DNA of 64,000 nt from JAIBBD01 sp041390685 (lineage in GTDB: Bacteria > Chloroflexota > Dehalococcoidia > UBA2979). The stretch spans positions 2,356,001 through 2,420,000 of the forward strand of contig JAWKPL010000001.1 in the NCBI GenBank assembly GCA_041390685.1. Direction: 5' to 3'. Shown here piece by piece: positions 16,841 through 26,040 of this stretch. The notes beneath the pieces are model-generated. The model was given only the letters and a program-made list of their open reading frames with translations, was not told the origin of the DNA and did no database searches. The translations under genes were made by a program, and so were the position numbers. Numbering within the stretch: the first letter of the stretch is position 1; every line of letters begins with the position of its first letter.

Positions 16841-18762
16841 TGAGCGACATCTCTGAAGGCGCCGTCTGGGCGATCTACTTCGTCCCGCTCGGAGCTGCGA
16901 TGGTGATCGCGGCGCTGCTCCGCGGTCGGCCCCGCGACGCGGGCCGGTTGATGATCCTGGCGATTGGCGTCTCCTGGCTGCTGGCGCTGTGGGCGCTAAA
17001 CACGGTGCATGGACACCATGGCGAGTCCGTCGGGTTCGCGCCGCACACCTGGATGGAGCTCTTCAACCTCGAGGTAACGTTCGGCATCCGGCTGGATGGC
17101 CTGACGGGCGTGATGCTCGTCGTGGTCACCAGTGTCGCGTTGTTGGTCCAGATCTACTCGACCGAGTACATGCGGGGCGACGGCGGATACGCCCGCTACT
17201 ACGCGTACATGGGCCTCTTCACGTCCTCGATGCTCGGGCTGGTGCTCGCGTCGAGCCTGCTGCAGCTCTTCATCTACTGGGAGCTGGTCGGACTCTCCTC
17301 CTATCTGCTGATCGGGTTCTGGTTCAACCGGCCCTCGGCGGCGGCGGCGGCCAAGAAGGCGTTCATCGTTACGAGGTTCGGTGACTTCGGCTTCTTGCTC
17401 GGCGTGCTCTTGATCTGGTCGAAGACGGGCGAATTCGACATCGCGACGATCAACGCGAATGCCGAGGAACTGTCGGCAGCGGTCCTCGCGGGCTTCACGC
17501 TGGGGCTGTTCGCGGGCGCGGTCGGCAAGTCGGCGCAGTTCCCGCTGCACATCTGGTTGCCGGACGCCATGGAGGGCCCGACGCCCGTGTCCGCCCTCAT
17601 CCACGCGGCCACGATGGTGGCGGCGGGTGTGTATCTGATCGCACGGTTCTTCCCGACGTTCGAGGCTGCGCCGAGCGAGGTCACCACGCTGATCGCGTAC
17701 ATCGGGGCGCTCACTGCGTTGCTCGCTGCGACGATGGGCATCGTGGCGACCGATATCAAGCGCGTGCTGGCCTATTCGACGATCTCGCAGCTCGGATACA
17801 TGGTGATGGCGCTGGGCCTGGGGGGGTACGTCGCCGCGATCTTTCACCTGTTCACGCACGCGTTCTTCAAGGCGCTCCTGTTCCTCGGTTCTGGTTCGGT
17901 GAACCACGCCACCGGGACCTTCGACATGCGGAAGATGGGAGGGCTACGTTCGTCGATGCCAGTGACCTGGCTCACGTTCCTCGTCGGTTCGCTGTCACTG
18001 GCTGGTGTCTTCCCGCTGGCGGGGTTCTGGAGCAAGGACGAGATCCTGCTTGACGCCTGGAACCATAACCGGCTGCTCTTCGGTGTCGGCGTTCTCGTCG
18101 CGTTCATGACGGCGTTCTACATGTTCCGTGCGATCTTTATGACCTTCTTCGGCGAGTACCGCGGCGGCGAGGTGTCGGACCACGGCAGCGCGGACGAACA
18201 CCACAGCGGCCCGCACGAGTCGCCGCTGCCGATGTGGGCGCCGCTGGCGATCCTCGCGGTGCCCGCGGTGCTCATCGGGCTGGTCAATGTGGACGGCGAC
18301 TTCGGGCATCTTATCGAGGGGGCTTTGCCGGAAGCGCTCCGCCACGGCCATCCCGATCTGCAGTCGGTCGTGCTCGTCAGCTCGACGGTCGCCGCGCTGC
18401 TGGGGATCGGCGCTGCCGCGGCCCTCTACCACGCACGGATGCCTGCGCCCGAGGTGCTGCGCGCACGCCTCGGGCCGTTGCCGGGTGTTGTCGAGAATAA
18501 GTTCTATATGGACGTCATCGCCGAGGACATCATCGTGCGTCGCGTGCTGTACGGAGGAATCGCGCGCGCCGCTGAGCTGTTCGATACGTACGTCGTGGAT
18601 ACGGCCGTCAACGCGGCCGGCCGCGCCACGCGGCTGGCCGGGGACATCTCGCGTCGGACGACGTTCGGCCAGCAGCAGGCGTACAGCTCACTGTTGCTCG
18701 CCGGCGTGGTGGCTGCGGTGGTCGTCATCTTCGTGCTGAGCGGGAATGTGCTGGAGCGATAG
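16840..18762 (+). CDS. nuoL: NADH-quinone oxidoreductase subunit L
   Basis: NuoL is the distal antiporter-like proton pump of complex I. The 640-residue protein has the expected many membrane helices, the conserved GLSSYLLIGFWF, GKSAQFPLHIWLPDAMEGPT, PVSALIHAATMVAAGVYL and SQLGYMVMALGLGGY, and HAFFKALLFLGSGSVNHATG. A histidine-rich loop (residues about 447-460) precedes the C-terminal lateral helix region. Confidence 0.96.
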   Translation: MSDISEGAVWAIYFVPLGAAMVIAALLRGRPRDAGRLMILAIGVSWLLALWALNTVHGHHGESVGFAPHTWMELFNLEVTFGIRLDGLTGVMLVVVTSVALLVQIYSTEYMRGDGGYARYYAYMGLFTSSMLGLVLASSLLQLFIYWELVGLSSYLLIGFWFNRPSAAAAAKKAFIVTRFGDFGFLLGVLLIWSKTGEFDIATINANAEELSAAVLAGFTLGLFAGAVGKSAQFPLHIWLPDAMEGPTPVSALIHAATMVAAGVYLIARFFPTFEAAPSEVTTLIAYIGALTALLAATMGIVATDIKRVLAYSTISQLGYMVMALGLGGYVAAIFHLFTHAFFKALLFLGSGSVNHATGTFDMRKMGGLRSSMPVTWLTFLVGSLSLAGVFPLAGFWSKDEILLDAWNHNRLLFGVGVLVAFMTAFYMFRAIFMTFFGEYRGGEVSDHGSADEHHSGPHESPLPMWAPLAILAVPAVLIGLVNVDGDFGHLIEGALPEALRHGHPDLQSVVLVSSTVAALLGIGAAAALYHARMPAPEVLRARLGPLPGVVENKFYMDVIAEDIIVRRVLYGGIARAAELFDTYVVDTAVNAAGRATRLAGDISRRTTFGQQQAYSSLLLAGVVAAVVVIFVLSGNVLER

Positions 18763-20235
18763 ATGCTGACCGCGTTTCTGCTCATCCCCGCGATCGGCGC
18801 GCTGGTGATTGCGCTGCTGCCCCGTGGGCGCGCACAGGATGCGCGCTGGGTGGCGCTCGTCGCCTCGGGGCTCGCATTCGCGATCTCCATCCTCGTGTTC
18901 GTGCAATTCGACCGCGATCAGGCGGGCTACCAGTTCGTCGACCGCTTCGAGTGGATCCGCGCCGGCGATGCCGGCTTCTCCGTCCAGTACGCGCTTGGCG
19001 TCGACGGCCTTTCGACGCCGATGGTGCTCCTCACGGGACTGCTGTCCGTGGCCGCGGTACTCGTGTCGTTCAACGTGAGCCTCCGGCCGAAGGAGTATTT
19101 CGCCTGGCTGCTCGTCCTCGAGACGGCGGTCGCGGGTGTCTTCCTGTCGCTCGACCTCATCCAGTTCTTCATCTTCTGGGAGCTCGAGCTCATCCCGATG
19201 TACCTCCTGATCAGCATCTGGGGGTCGGGCCGCAAAGAGTACAGCGCGATGAAGTTCCTGCTGTACACGATTGCGGGTTCGGCGTTGATGCTCGTCGGGT
19301 TCCTCGTGCTCGGCCTGACGGCGGGTACTTTTGACATCGAGCGGCTGACCGCGTCGCCGCCCACCGAGGCGATCATCCCGCTGGCGGCGATCTTCTGGTT
19401 CATCCTGGCTGCGTTCCTCGTCAAGTTGCCTGTGTTCCCGGTGCACACGTGGTTGCCCGATGCGCACACGGACGCCCCCACAGCGGTGTCGGTCATGCTT
19501 GCGGGGGTGCTGCTGAAGATGGGGGGCTACGGCATCCTCCGGATCGTGCTGCCGATCCTCCCGGACCAGGCTCAGGACTTCCGCGTGCTTCTGGCGGCGA
19601 TCGCTGGATTCAGTGTCGTCTACGGGGCGCTCATCACGCTCCGCCAGCGGGATCTGAAGCGGCTCGTGGCGTACTCGTCCGTGTCCCACATGGGCTATGT
19701 GCTGCTCGGCATTGCGGCCCTGGGGCCGGTCGGGCTCTCGGGAGCGGCGTTGCAGATGTTCACGCACGGGACCATCACGGGGCTGCTGTTCATCATGGTT
19801 GGGCTGGTGTACGACCGTGCCCACACGCGCCAGATCTCGGAGCTAAGCGGTCTCATGCACCGGATGCCACTGATCGGCGTGGTGATGATCGTCGCGGGCC
19901 TCGCAGCGCTGGGACTTCCCGGCCTCTCGGGATTCGTCGCGGAACTTACCGTGTTCCTCGGGTCGCTCGAGGCGCACCCGGTTGCGACGATCGCCGCGGT
20001 GTTCGGGGTGGTGCTCGCGGCCGGCTACATCCTCTGGACTGTGCAGCGCGTCTTCACCGGACCGCCGAATGAGCGGTGGGCGGATTTGCCGGACGCGAAC
20101 CAGTGGTGGGAGCGGACCGCAATGGGTGCGATGCTCGTGTCGATCCTGGTCGTCGGCATCTACCCGCGCGTACTCACTGACGTGATCGAGAGCGGGATCG
20201 ACCCGATCGCGGCAATCGTGCAGAGGGGCGGCTAG
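18763..20235 (+). CDS. nuoM: NADH-quinone oxidoreductase subunit M
   Basis: The 490-residue antiporter-like subunit begins one base after nuoL. Family motifs include FFIFWELELIPMYLLISIWG with the key membrane glutamate, KLPVFPVHTWLPDAHTDAPT, VMLAGVLLKMGGYGILR and VSHMGYVLLGIAALG. It would form one of three proton channels in the membrane arm. Confidence 0.96.
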   Translation: MLTAFLLIPAIGALVIALLPRGRAQDARWVALVASGLAFAISILVFVQFDRDQAGYQFVDRFEWIRAGDAGFSVQYALGVDGLSTPMVLLTGLLSVAAVLVSFNVSLRPKEYFAWLLVLETAVAGVFLSLDLIQFFIFWELELIPMYLLISIWGSGRKEYSAMKFLLYTIAGSALMLVGFLVLGLTAGTFDIERLTASPPTEAIIPLAAIFWFILAAFLVKLPVFPVHTWLPDAHTDAPTAVSVMLAGVLLKMGGYGILRIVLPILPDQAQDFRVLLAAIAGFSVVYGALITLRQRDLKRLVAYSSVSHMGYVLLGIAALGPVGLSGAALQMFTHGTITGLLFIMVGLVYDRAHTRQISELSGLMHRMPLIGVVMIVAGLAALGLPGLSGFVAELTVFLGSLEAHPVATIAAVFGVVLAAGYILWTVQRVFTGPPNERWADLPDANQWWERTAMGAMLVSILVVGIYPRVLTDVIESGIDPIAAIVQRGG

Positions 20236-20237
20236 CC

Positions 20238-21704
20238 GTGGGCGGCCTCGAAGAGCTTCATCACATCGCACCGGTCATCGCCCTGCTCGCTGGCGCGGCC
20301 CTGGTGCTGCTGGCCGACCTGGTTTCGAATCGCCGCACGGACGTGCAGTGGCTCGCCCTGCTCGCGCTGGTCGTCGCCACGTTCATGGCGTGCTGGCAGG
20401 TGCTGGCCGGCATTGCGGGCGAGTCGGCGCTCGGTGGCGCGGTCGTCGTCGACGTATTCAGCCTGTACTTCACGTTCCTGCTGCTTGCGGTCGCGGCCGC
20501 CGTGGTGATCGTCTCGAGCGACGGACTGCAGCGGGTGGAGCAGAAGGGGGAGTTCTACGCGCTGCTCCTCACCTCGACCGCGTCGATGGTCCTCCTTGCC
20601 CAAGCGCAGGAGCTCATCACGATCTTCGTGGCGCTCGAGACGACATCGATCGTGCAGTTCGTGCTCGCCGGCATCGCACGCGACGACCGTTCGTCCGAGG
20701 CGGGGCTGAAGTACTTGCTCACGGGTGCGATCTCGGCGGCGGTCTTGCTGTACGGCTTCGCGTTCCTGTTCGGGCTGTCCGGAACGACCTCACTCGCAGG
20801 TATCGCCGAGTTCGTCGGCACGGGTTCGGAAGAGACGCGTCTCGCGCTGGTGTTGGCGTTCGTACTCGTGGCAGCAGGCATCGGGTTCAAGATGGCGATC
20901 GTGCCGTTCCACGCGTGGGCTCCGGACGTCTATCAGGGTGCCCCGACGCCCGTGACGACGTTCCTGTCCGTGGCCTCGAAGGCGGCGGGTTTCGCGATCG
21001 TGCTGCGCATCTTCTACGCTGGCCTTGGTGGCGGCGACACGTTCGTCGCGGAGGACTGGGCGAAGATGTTCGCTGTGTTCGCCGCCCTTTCGATGACGTT
21101 CGGCAACATCGCCGCCATCCAGCAGACCGATGTGAAGCGTCTGCTCGGCTACTCCTCGATTGCGCAGGCAGGCAACATCGCGGTCGGGCTGGCGGCGGTC
21201 GCGGGCGGGAGCACTCTAGGCCCGTCCGCCGTGTTGTTCTTCCTCGGCACGTATGCGGCGACCAACCTCGGGGTATTCATCGCCGTGATCGCTGTCTCGA
21301 AATCGATCGGGTCGGACGATCTCCGTGACTACGCGGGGCTGTTGAAGCGGTCTCCGGGGACAGCGCTGGTGCTGAGCCTGTGCCTGCTTTCATTGACCGG
21401 TATCCCGCCGACGGCAGGCTTCATCGCCAAGGTGTACGTGTTCAACAGCGCTGTGCAGACGGGCGAGAACTGGCTCGTCTGGCTGATCGTCGTTGCGGTC
21501 CTCAACACGGCGATCTCGGCGTACTACTACTTGCGATGGGCACGCGTGATGATCCTCGACGAGCCGCGGGAAACAGTGGCCTTCCGTCCATCTCTGGCAA
21601 CGAACGGACTACTCATGCTTGCGGGGGCTGGCGTCCTGTTCCTCGGGGTCGTGCCGACGCCGCTGATCGAGGCTGCCCGGCGAGCGGCGGAGACGCTCGT
21701 CTAG
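20238..21704 (+). CDS. nuoN: NADH-quinone oxidoreductase subunit N
   Basis: The 488-residue antiporter-like subunit closes the nuo operon. Recognisable blocks are ITIFVALETTSIVQFVLAG, MAIVPFHAWAPDVYQGAPTP, SYSSIAQAGNIAVG-like LGYSSIAQAGNIAVGLAAVA, and LTGIPPTAGFIAKVYVF. GTG at 20238 follows nuoM by two bases. No nuoE, F, G, B or I occurs before or after it in the window. Confidence 0.95.
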   Translation: MGGLEELHHIAPVIALLAGAALVLLADLVSNRRTDVQWLALLALVVATFMACWQVLAGIAGESALGGAVVVDVFSLYFTFLLLAVAAAVVIVSSDGLQRVEQKGEFYALLLTSTASMVLLAQAQELITIFVALETTSIVQFVLAGIARDDRSSEAGLKYLLTGAISAAVLLYGFAFLFGLSGTTSLAGIAEFVGTGSEETRLALVLAFVLVAAGIGFKMAIVPFHAWAPDVYQGAPTPVTTFLSVASKAAGFAIVLRIFYAGLGGGDTFVAEDWAKMFAVFAALSMTFGNIAAIQQTDVKRLLGYSSIAQAGNIAVGLAAVAGGSTLGPSAVLFFLGTYAATNLGVFIAVIAVSKSIGSDDLRDYAGLLKRSPGTALVLSLCLLSLTGIPPTAGFIAKVYVFNSAVQTGENWLVWLIVVAVLNTAISAYYYLRWARVMILDEPRETVAFRPSLATNGLLMLAGAGVLFLGVVPTPLIEAARRAAETLV

Positions 21705-21705
21705 C

Positions 21706-22209
21706 TTGGCGGCGGACATCGCCTTCGACTTCGATGAGCGCCTCAGCGCCGACGACCGCTGGGTGGCCGACCGCGCCGCGTTACTCGGGTTCGCGAACGA
21801 GCTGCTCGACGCAGAGGGCGTCGATGAATCAGTCGAGGTCGCGGTGCTCCTCGGGGGTGCGGAACTGCTGCAAGAGCTGAATCGCGAGCATCGCGGTATC
21901 AATGAGCCGACCGATGTCCTGTCGTTCCCCGCGTCGGAGGGAACCGAGTTTCCCGTGATCCCAGGGGAACCGCGATACCTTGGCGACATCGCGATCTCCG
22001 TTCCGACCGTGCGTGAGAACGCCGCCGCAGCGGGTATGACCGCTGAGATGGAACTGCGTCACGTCCTGCTGCACGGGCTCTTGCATCTGCTCGGGTACGA
22101 CCATGAGACACCGGAGGACGACGCGCTGATGCGAGGGCGCGAGGAGTCCATCCTCGGACCCGAGGTGCATACGGGGCGCGGGGACGGCGGGCATACGGAT
22201 CACGAGTAG
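21706..22209 (+). CDS. ybeY: Endoribonuclease YbeY, rRNA maturation
   Basis: The 167-residue protein has the YbeY zinc site in HVLLHGLLHLLGYDHETPED, with the three histidines of HGLLHLLGYDH, and the preceding PTDVLSFPASEG and YLGDIAISV. It acts in 16S rRNA processing and ribosome quality control. The start is TTG at 21706, one base after the nuoN stop. It is not next to phoH or era, its common partners. Confidence 0.93.
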   Translation: MAADIAFDFDERLSADDRWVADRAALLGFANELLDAEGVDESVEVAVLLGGAELLQELNREHRGINEPTDVLSFPASEGTEFPVIPGEPRYLGDIAISVPTVRENAAAAGMTAEMELRHVLLHGLLHLLGYDHETPEDDALMRGREESILGPEVHTGRGDGGHTDHE

Positions 22210-22246
22210 CCGCATCGGGACGGGTGAGGCCGCCCGGCCCACCGTG

Positions 22247-22252
22247 TACACT
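22247..22252 (+). promoter_or_regulatory. Predicted -10 box of dnaX
   Basis: TACACT in the 90-base gap between ybeY and dnaX predicts a start near 22259 and a leader of about 40 bases. The -35 region is poor. Confidence 0.4.
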
Positions 22253-22299
22253 GGCACTGCTGACCTCGAGTCCTCCCCCGAGGCAGTATCGGGACGCGT

Positions 22300-23967
22300 G
22301 TGAGCCAGGAAGTCCTCTACCGGAAATGGCGGCCGCAGCGCTTCGCGGACGTCGTTGGCCAGCAGCCCATCACAACGACCCTCCGCAATGCCGTTGCGAG
22401 TGGAGCACCAGCTCACGCCTATCTGTTTACGGGGCCTCGCGGGACGGGGAAGACGAGTACTGGGCGCATCCTCGCCAAGGCCGTGAACTGCCTCGCCCCG
22501 GTCGATGGCGAGCCGTGCAACACGTGTGTGTCCTGCGAAGCGTTCCAGAGCGGGCGCGCTCTCGACCTGATCGAACTGGATGCCGCCTCGAACCGAGGCA
22601 TCGACGAGGTGCGAGCGTTACGCGAAGCGGCCGGGTACGCGCCGAACAGCGCACGGTACAAGGTGTACCTCATCGACGAGGTGCACATGCTCACAGACGC
22701 GGCGTTCAACGCGCTGCTGAAGACGCTCGAGGAGCCGCCCCCGCACATCATCTTCATTCTCGCGACGACCGAGGCGCATCGGATTCCCCCGACCATCACG
22801 TCGCGCTGTCAGCGGTTCGACTTTCGCCGACATACGCTCGCGAACACCGTCGAGTGGCTTCAGGTGATCGCCGACGGGGAGGGTCTGACGGTGGCGCCCG
22901 GCTGTCTGGACCTGATCGCGCGTCAGGCGACCGGGTCAATGCGCGATGCCGTGAACCTCCTCGACCAGCTCGTCGCGTATCACGGGCGTACGCTGGACCT
23001 CGACGCCGCCCAACGAGGGCTCGGGTTGGTCGTTGATCATCGGACGACGGAACTGGCGCGCGCCGCGGTGAAGCGGGATCTGGGACGGGGCCTGGAGGTG
23101 CTGGCAGCCGCACGGGACGACGGCCTCGACATCCGTGCGTTCGCGCGCGAGGTGATCGGGACGCTGCGATCGCTGTTGCTCATCCGGGCCGGCGCCGTGG
23201 ACCAGCTGGCGCTTTCCGATGCCCAGGCGACCGAGCTGCGCGCGCTGGCGAACGAGGTGACGTCCTCAGACATCGTGGCCGCCCTGCGCGCCTTCGGTGA
23301 TCTCGATTTCGCGGGCGACCCGTACGATTCGTTGCCGGCGGAGATCGCGTTCGCCTCGCTGGCGGTGGGACTTGCTGCGGCGCCGGTAGCCCAGGTCACT
23401 CCCACGCCTCCGGCAGCGGAAAGCCGCGGGACGCGGGCTGCCGCGACGGAGCGACGCGCGGCCGCGACGCAGAGCCGGCCGGCGCAGCGCCCGAAGACGC
23501 CTCAACCTCCGCAGCCGCGGCCGCAGGCGTCCGCAGCGGCGGCGCCGCCGGCGCCAGAACGTGAGCCGGCCCCACCGCCATTCGTCCCGCCGGACGCGAC
23601 TGACGCGCCGCCGGCCCTCCGCGAGATCCGCGGGAAATGGGGTGGCATCCGTGAGGCGGTGCGGAAGCGGTCGCACAAGGCGGGTGCCCTGCTGAATACG
23701 GCGTGTGACATCAAGAGCTTCGACGGCGAGAGCATCGAGCTCGGGTTCCGCTTCGCGACCCACGTCCAGAAGGCGCAGGAGGACGCGAAGGTGATGCAGG
23801 CGATCCGAGAAGCGGTCGCTGAAGCTGTCGGGCATCCCGTTCAGGTACTGCCCGTAGTCTGGGACGCGATGCAGGAAGCCGCCGCGCCGCCCCCGCCGCC
23901 ACAGTCGCGCGGCGGACACCTGCTCGAGGAGGCGCTGCGCTACGGCGCTGTGCCGGTCGACGAGTAG
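22300..23967 (+). CDS. dnaX: DNA polymerase III subunit gamma/tau
   Basis: DnaX is the clamp-loader ATPase. The N-terminus has YRKWRPQRFADVVGQ, the Walker A motif FTGPRGTGKTSTGRILAKA, a four-cysteine zinc module (CLAP..CNTCVSC), Walker B YLIDEVHML and sensor 1 FILATTEAHRIPPT. A Pro/Ala-rich linker covers about residues 370-435, followed by a C-terminal domain V-like region. I see no slippery run that would make a gamma form by frameshift. The GTG start has no strong ribosome binding site. recR follows, but ybaB, commonly between the two, is absent. Confidence 0.95.
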   Translation: MSQEVLYRKWRPQRFADVVGQQPITTTLRNAVASGAPAHAYLFTGPRGTGKTSTGRILAKAVNCLAPVDGEPCNTCVSCEAFQSGRALDLIELDAASNRGIDEVRALREAAGYAPNSARYKVYLIDEVHMLTDAAFNALLKTLEEPPPHIIFILATTEAHRIPPTITSRCQRFDFRRHTLANTVEWLQVIADGEGLTVAPGCLDLIARQATGSMRDAVNLLDQLVAYHGRTLDLDAAQRGLGLVVDHRTTELARAAVKRDLGRGLEVLAAARDDGLDIRAFAREVIGTLRSLLLIRAGAVDQLALSDAQATELRALANEVTSSDIVAALRAFGDLDFAGDPYDSLPAEIAFASLAVGLAAAPVAQVTPTPPAAESRGTRAAATERRAAATQSRPAQRPKTPQPPQPRPQASAAAAPPAPEREPAPPPFVPPDATDAPPALREIRGKWGGIREAVRKRSHKAGALLNTACDIKSFDGESIELGFRFATHVQKAQEDAKVMQAIREAVAEAVGHPVQVLPVVWDAMQEAAAPPPPPQSRGGHLLEEALRYGAVPVDE

Positions 23968-23978
23968 CGGGCGCGCTG

Positions 23979-24599
23979 TTGCAGGATCCATGGCAGACGT
24001 CGCAATCACCGATCCAACGGCTCGTCGAGGCGTTTCACCGGCTGCCGGGCATCGGGCCGAAGTCGGCGCAACGGCTCGCGTATCACGTCCTGCGGGCACC
24101 GGAGGAGGAGGCCCGGTCACTCGCTGAGGCGCTCCTTGAGGTGAAGGAGCGCGTGGTGCTCTGCTCGCGATGCCAGGACATCACGGATCAGGATCCGTGC
24201 CGCATCTGCCTCGATACCTCACGCGACCGGACGGCGATTTGCGTTGTGGAGGAACCGCTCGACCTCCGCGCGATCGAGCGGACACGTGGCTACCACGGCC
24301 TGTTCCACGTGCTGCACGGAGTGATCTCGCCCGCCGACGGAGTGGGGCCCGAGGACTTGAAGATCGCCGAGCTGCTGGCCCGGCTGCGCGATGTGGACCG
24401 GGATGTCGTCGAGGTCATCGTTGCCACGAACCCGAACCTGGAGGGTGAAGCGACCGCGATGTACCTTGCCCGGCTTCTGAGCCCTCTGGGGATACGGGTG
24501 ACGAGGCTCGCGCGAGGCCTCCCCGCGGGCGCCGACCTCGAATACGCTGACGACGTGACACTCGGGCGGGCGCTCGAGTTCCGGCAGTCGGTGGAGTAA
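23979..24599 (+). CDS. recR: Recombination protein RecR
   Basis: The 206-residue protein shows the helix-hairpin-helix LPGIGPKSAQRLAYHVL, the zinc finger CSRCQDITDQDPCRIC and the Toprim core CVVEEPLDLRAIERT through EVIVATNPNLEGEATAMYL. RecR works with RecO (encoded two genes on) to load RecA at single-strand gaps. The start is TTG at 23979, eleven bases after dnaX. Confidence 0.95.
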   Translation: MQDPWQTSQSPIQRLVEAFHRLPGIGPKSAQRLAYHVLRAPEEEARSLAEALLEVKERVVLCSRCQDITDQDPCRICLDTSRDRTAICVVEEPLDLRAIERTRGYHGLFHVLHGVISPADGVGPEDLKIAELLARLRDVDRDVVEVIVATNPNLEGEATAMYLARLLSPLGIRVTRLARGLPAGADLEYADDVTLGRALEFRQSVE

Positions 24600-24602
24600 G
24601 CG

Positions 24603-24812
24603 ATGAAGCTCTGGAGCGGGCTGCGCAAGTGGTGGTGGATCGCGTTTGTCGTGACCTGGCTGGTCGTGACGGTGACGCTCAACAACACGGGGACGAGTGA
24701 CACGGCGTCGGTGCGCGTCGCCGGTATCGCCGCAGCGCTGGTTGCCGGACTCGTGTGGCTGGCCGCGAGGAAGTTCGGCGGCCGTTCACGCGAGCCGGGA
24801 CGCCGCGAGTAA
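24603..24812 (+). CDS. Small two-helix membrane protein
   Basis: A 69-residue product starts three bases after recR and ends two bases before recO, so it is very likely co-expressed with them. It has two hydrophobic segments, WWIAFVVTWLVVTVTL (residues about 11-26) and VAGIAAALVAGLVWLAA (about 39-55), and a basic tail. No known family is recognised. A role in repair is not implied by its sequence. Confidence 0.7.
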   Translation: MKLWSGLRKWWWIAFVVTWLVVTVTLNNTGTSDTASVRVAGIAAALVAGLVWLAARKFGGRSREPGRRE

Positions 24813-24814
24813 CG

Positions 24815-25636
24815 ATGCCGGCGCGTGTTCCTCGCGTTACTCGGACGGAGACGATCGTGCTCCGTCACCGTCGTCTTGGTGACGCGGACCGGATCGTCAC
24901 GCTGCTCACGCCGGAGCGCGGCAAGCTGGATGCGGTCGCCAAAGGGACCCTGCGGCCGAAGAGCCGGCTGGCGGGCCACCTCGAACCGCTTGTCCAGACC
25001 GAAGTACTACTCGCGCACGGACGCAGCCTGGATATCGTGACCCAGGCACAGATGATCGAGGGGTTCGGGGCGTTGCATGCCGACCTCGAACGGCTGAGCA
25101 CAGGGATGTACGTCGCGGAGCTGGCCGACCGCATGACCGTCGAGCACGCCGATGCGCGCGACGTGTACGACCTGTTGCTCGCGACTCTGGTGCGGCTCAG
25201 CCGCGGGGACGGCGTACACATCGCAACCCGCACGTTCGAGATGGATCTGCTATCGAGGACAGGTTTCCGACCGGAGTGGCGGAGCTGCATCGGCTGTGGG
25301 GAGATGGTGAGCGCCGAACGGGCCACATGGTCGGCGCTCGGTGGAGGCGTTGTGTGTCCGCGCTGCCGCGAACGCCACGATGACGCGGTGGCAATCGACT
25401 CGACGGCGTTGAAGGTGCTGCGCGCCATCCAAGACGGGCCTTACGAGGACGCGGGGCGCATCCGCCTGAGCCCCGAGCTGGCCGGCCGCCTCGAACGCGT
25501 CATGCACACCATGGTGCAGTCGGTCAGCGAGCGTGGCCTGGCTACCGCTCAGTTCGTCGCCGACGCCCGGCGCCTCGTGGCTACCGCGCCGTCGGTTGCC
25601 CCCTATACTCAAAGGAGTCTTGCAGAGGGGGACTAG
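24815..25636 (+). CDS. recO: DNA repair protein RecO
   Basis: The 273-residue protein has the N-terminal OB-fold start TRTETIVLRHRRLGDADRIVTL, the linker KGTLRPKSRLAGHLEPL and a zinc-finger pair CIGCGEMV and VVCPRC. RecO anneals single strands and, with RecR, loads RecA on SSB-covered DNA. ATG at 24815 lies two bases after the small membrane gene and fits the domain start; the frame extends upstream without meaning. Confidence 0.92.
   Translation: MPARVPRVTRTETIVLRHRRLGDADRIVTLLTPERGKLDAVAKGTLRPKSRLAGHLEPLVQTEVLLAHGRSLDIVTQAQMIEGFGALHADLERLSTGMYVAELADRMTVEHADARDVYDLLLATLVRLSRGDGVHIATRTFEMDLLSRTGFRPEWRSCIGCGEMVSAERATWSALGGGVVCPRCRERHDDAVAIDSTALKVLRAIQDGPYEDAGRIRLSPELAGRLERVMHTMVQSVSERGLATAQFVADARRLVATAPSVAPYTQRSLAEGD
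25604..25609 (+). promoter_or_regulatory. Possible internal -10 box for the FmdB gene
   Basis: TATACT near the 3' end of recO predicts transcription from about 25616. A purine-rich GAGGGGG at 25626-25632 precedes the GTG at 25639. No good -35 is seen. Confidence 0.35.
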
Positions 25637-25638
25637 CC

Positions 25639-26022
25639 GTGCCGCTGTATGAGTACTACTGCGCCCGTTGCAACGGGATCTTCGAGATGCTGCGACCGAT
25701 CAGTCAGGCGACGGATCCGCAGCCGTGCGTCGTGTGCGATACCGAGTCGAAACGGATCATGCCGACCGAGTTCGCCGCATTCGTCATGCGAGACGGCATG
25801 CCTCGACGGATTCCCGACAAGGGGCTTTCGTGGGGCCTCGAGGGTCAGCTAAAGAACCCGCTTACCTCGAGCGAGGCGCCGAAGGAGGACATCGTCCCGG
25901 AAGAGCGGAAGCGACGTGCCAGCACCGTCCTCAGCGACGAGGAGAAGACCGCGCCGAAGCCCGCGGTCCGCGTGCGGGCACGCAAGAAGAAGTCCGTGGG
26001 CAAGAGCAAGCCCGCAAGCTAG
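25639..26022 (+). CDS. FmdB-family zinc ribbon protein
   Basis: The 127-residue protein opens with MPLYEYYCARCNGIFEML and a second CVVCD pair, the small zinc ribbon of the FmdB family, often regulatory. After it comes a long basic, low-complexity tail rich in Lys, Arg and Glu with no fold visible. It starts with GTG two bases after recO and ends at a hairpin shared with a convergent gene. Confidence 0.85.
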   Translation: MPLYEYYCARCNGIFEMLRPISQATDPQPCVVCDTESKRIMPTEFAAFVMRDGMPRRIPDKGLSWGLEGQLKNPLTSSEAPKEDIVPEERKRRASTVLSDEEKTAPKPAVRVRARKKKSVGKSKPAS

Positions 26023-26040
26023 CCGCAGAGCCGGCGGCTA
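26020..26040. terminator. Hairpin between convergent genes
   Basis: TAGCCGC at 26020-26026 pairs with GCGGCTA at 26034-26040 around a seven-base loop. It lies exactly between the converging FmdB and prenyl synthase stop codons, so it may serve both strands. There is no T-run. Confidence 0.45.

Noticed and set aside
18688..19824. A 378-codon minus-strand frame over nuoM
   Set aside because: It is antisense to an obvious complex I subunit, and its Arg/Glu/His-rich composition has no recognisable domain.
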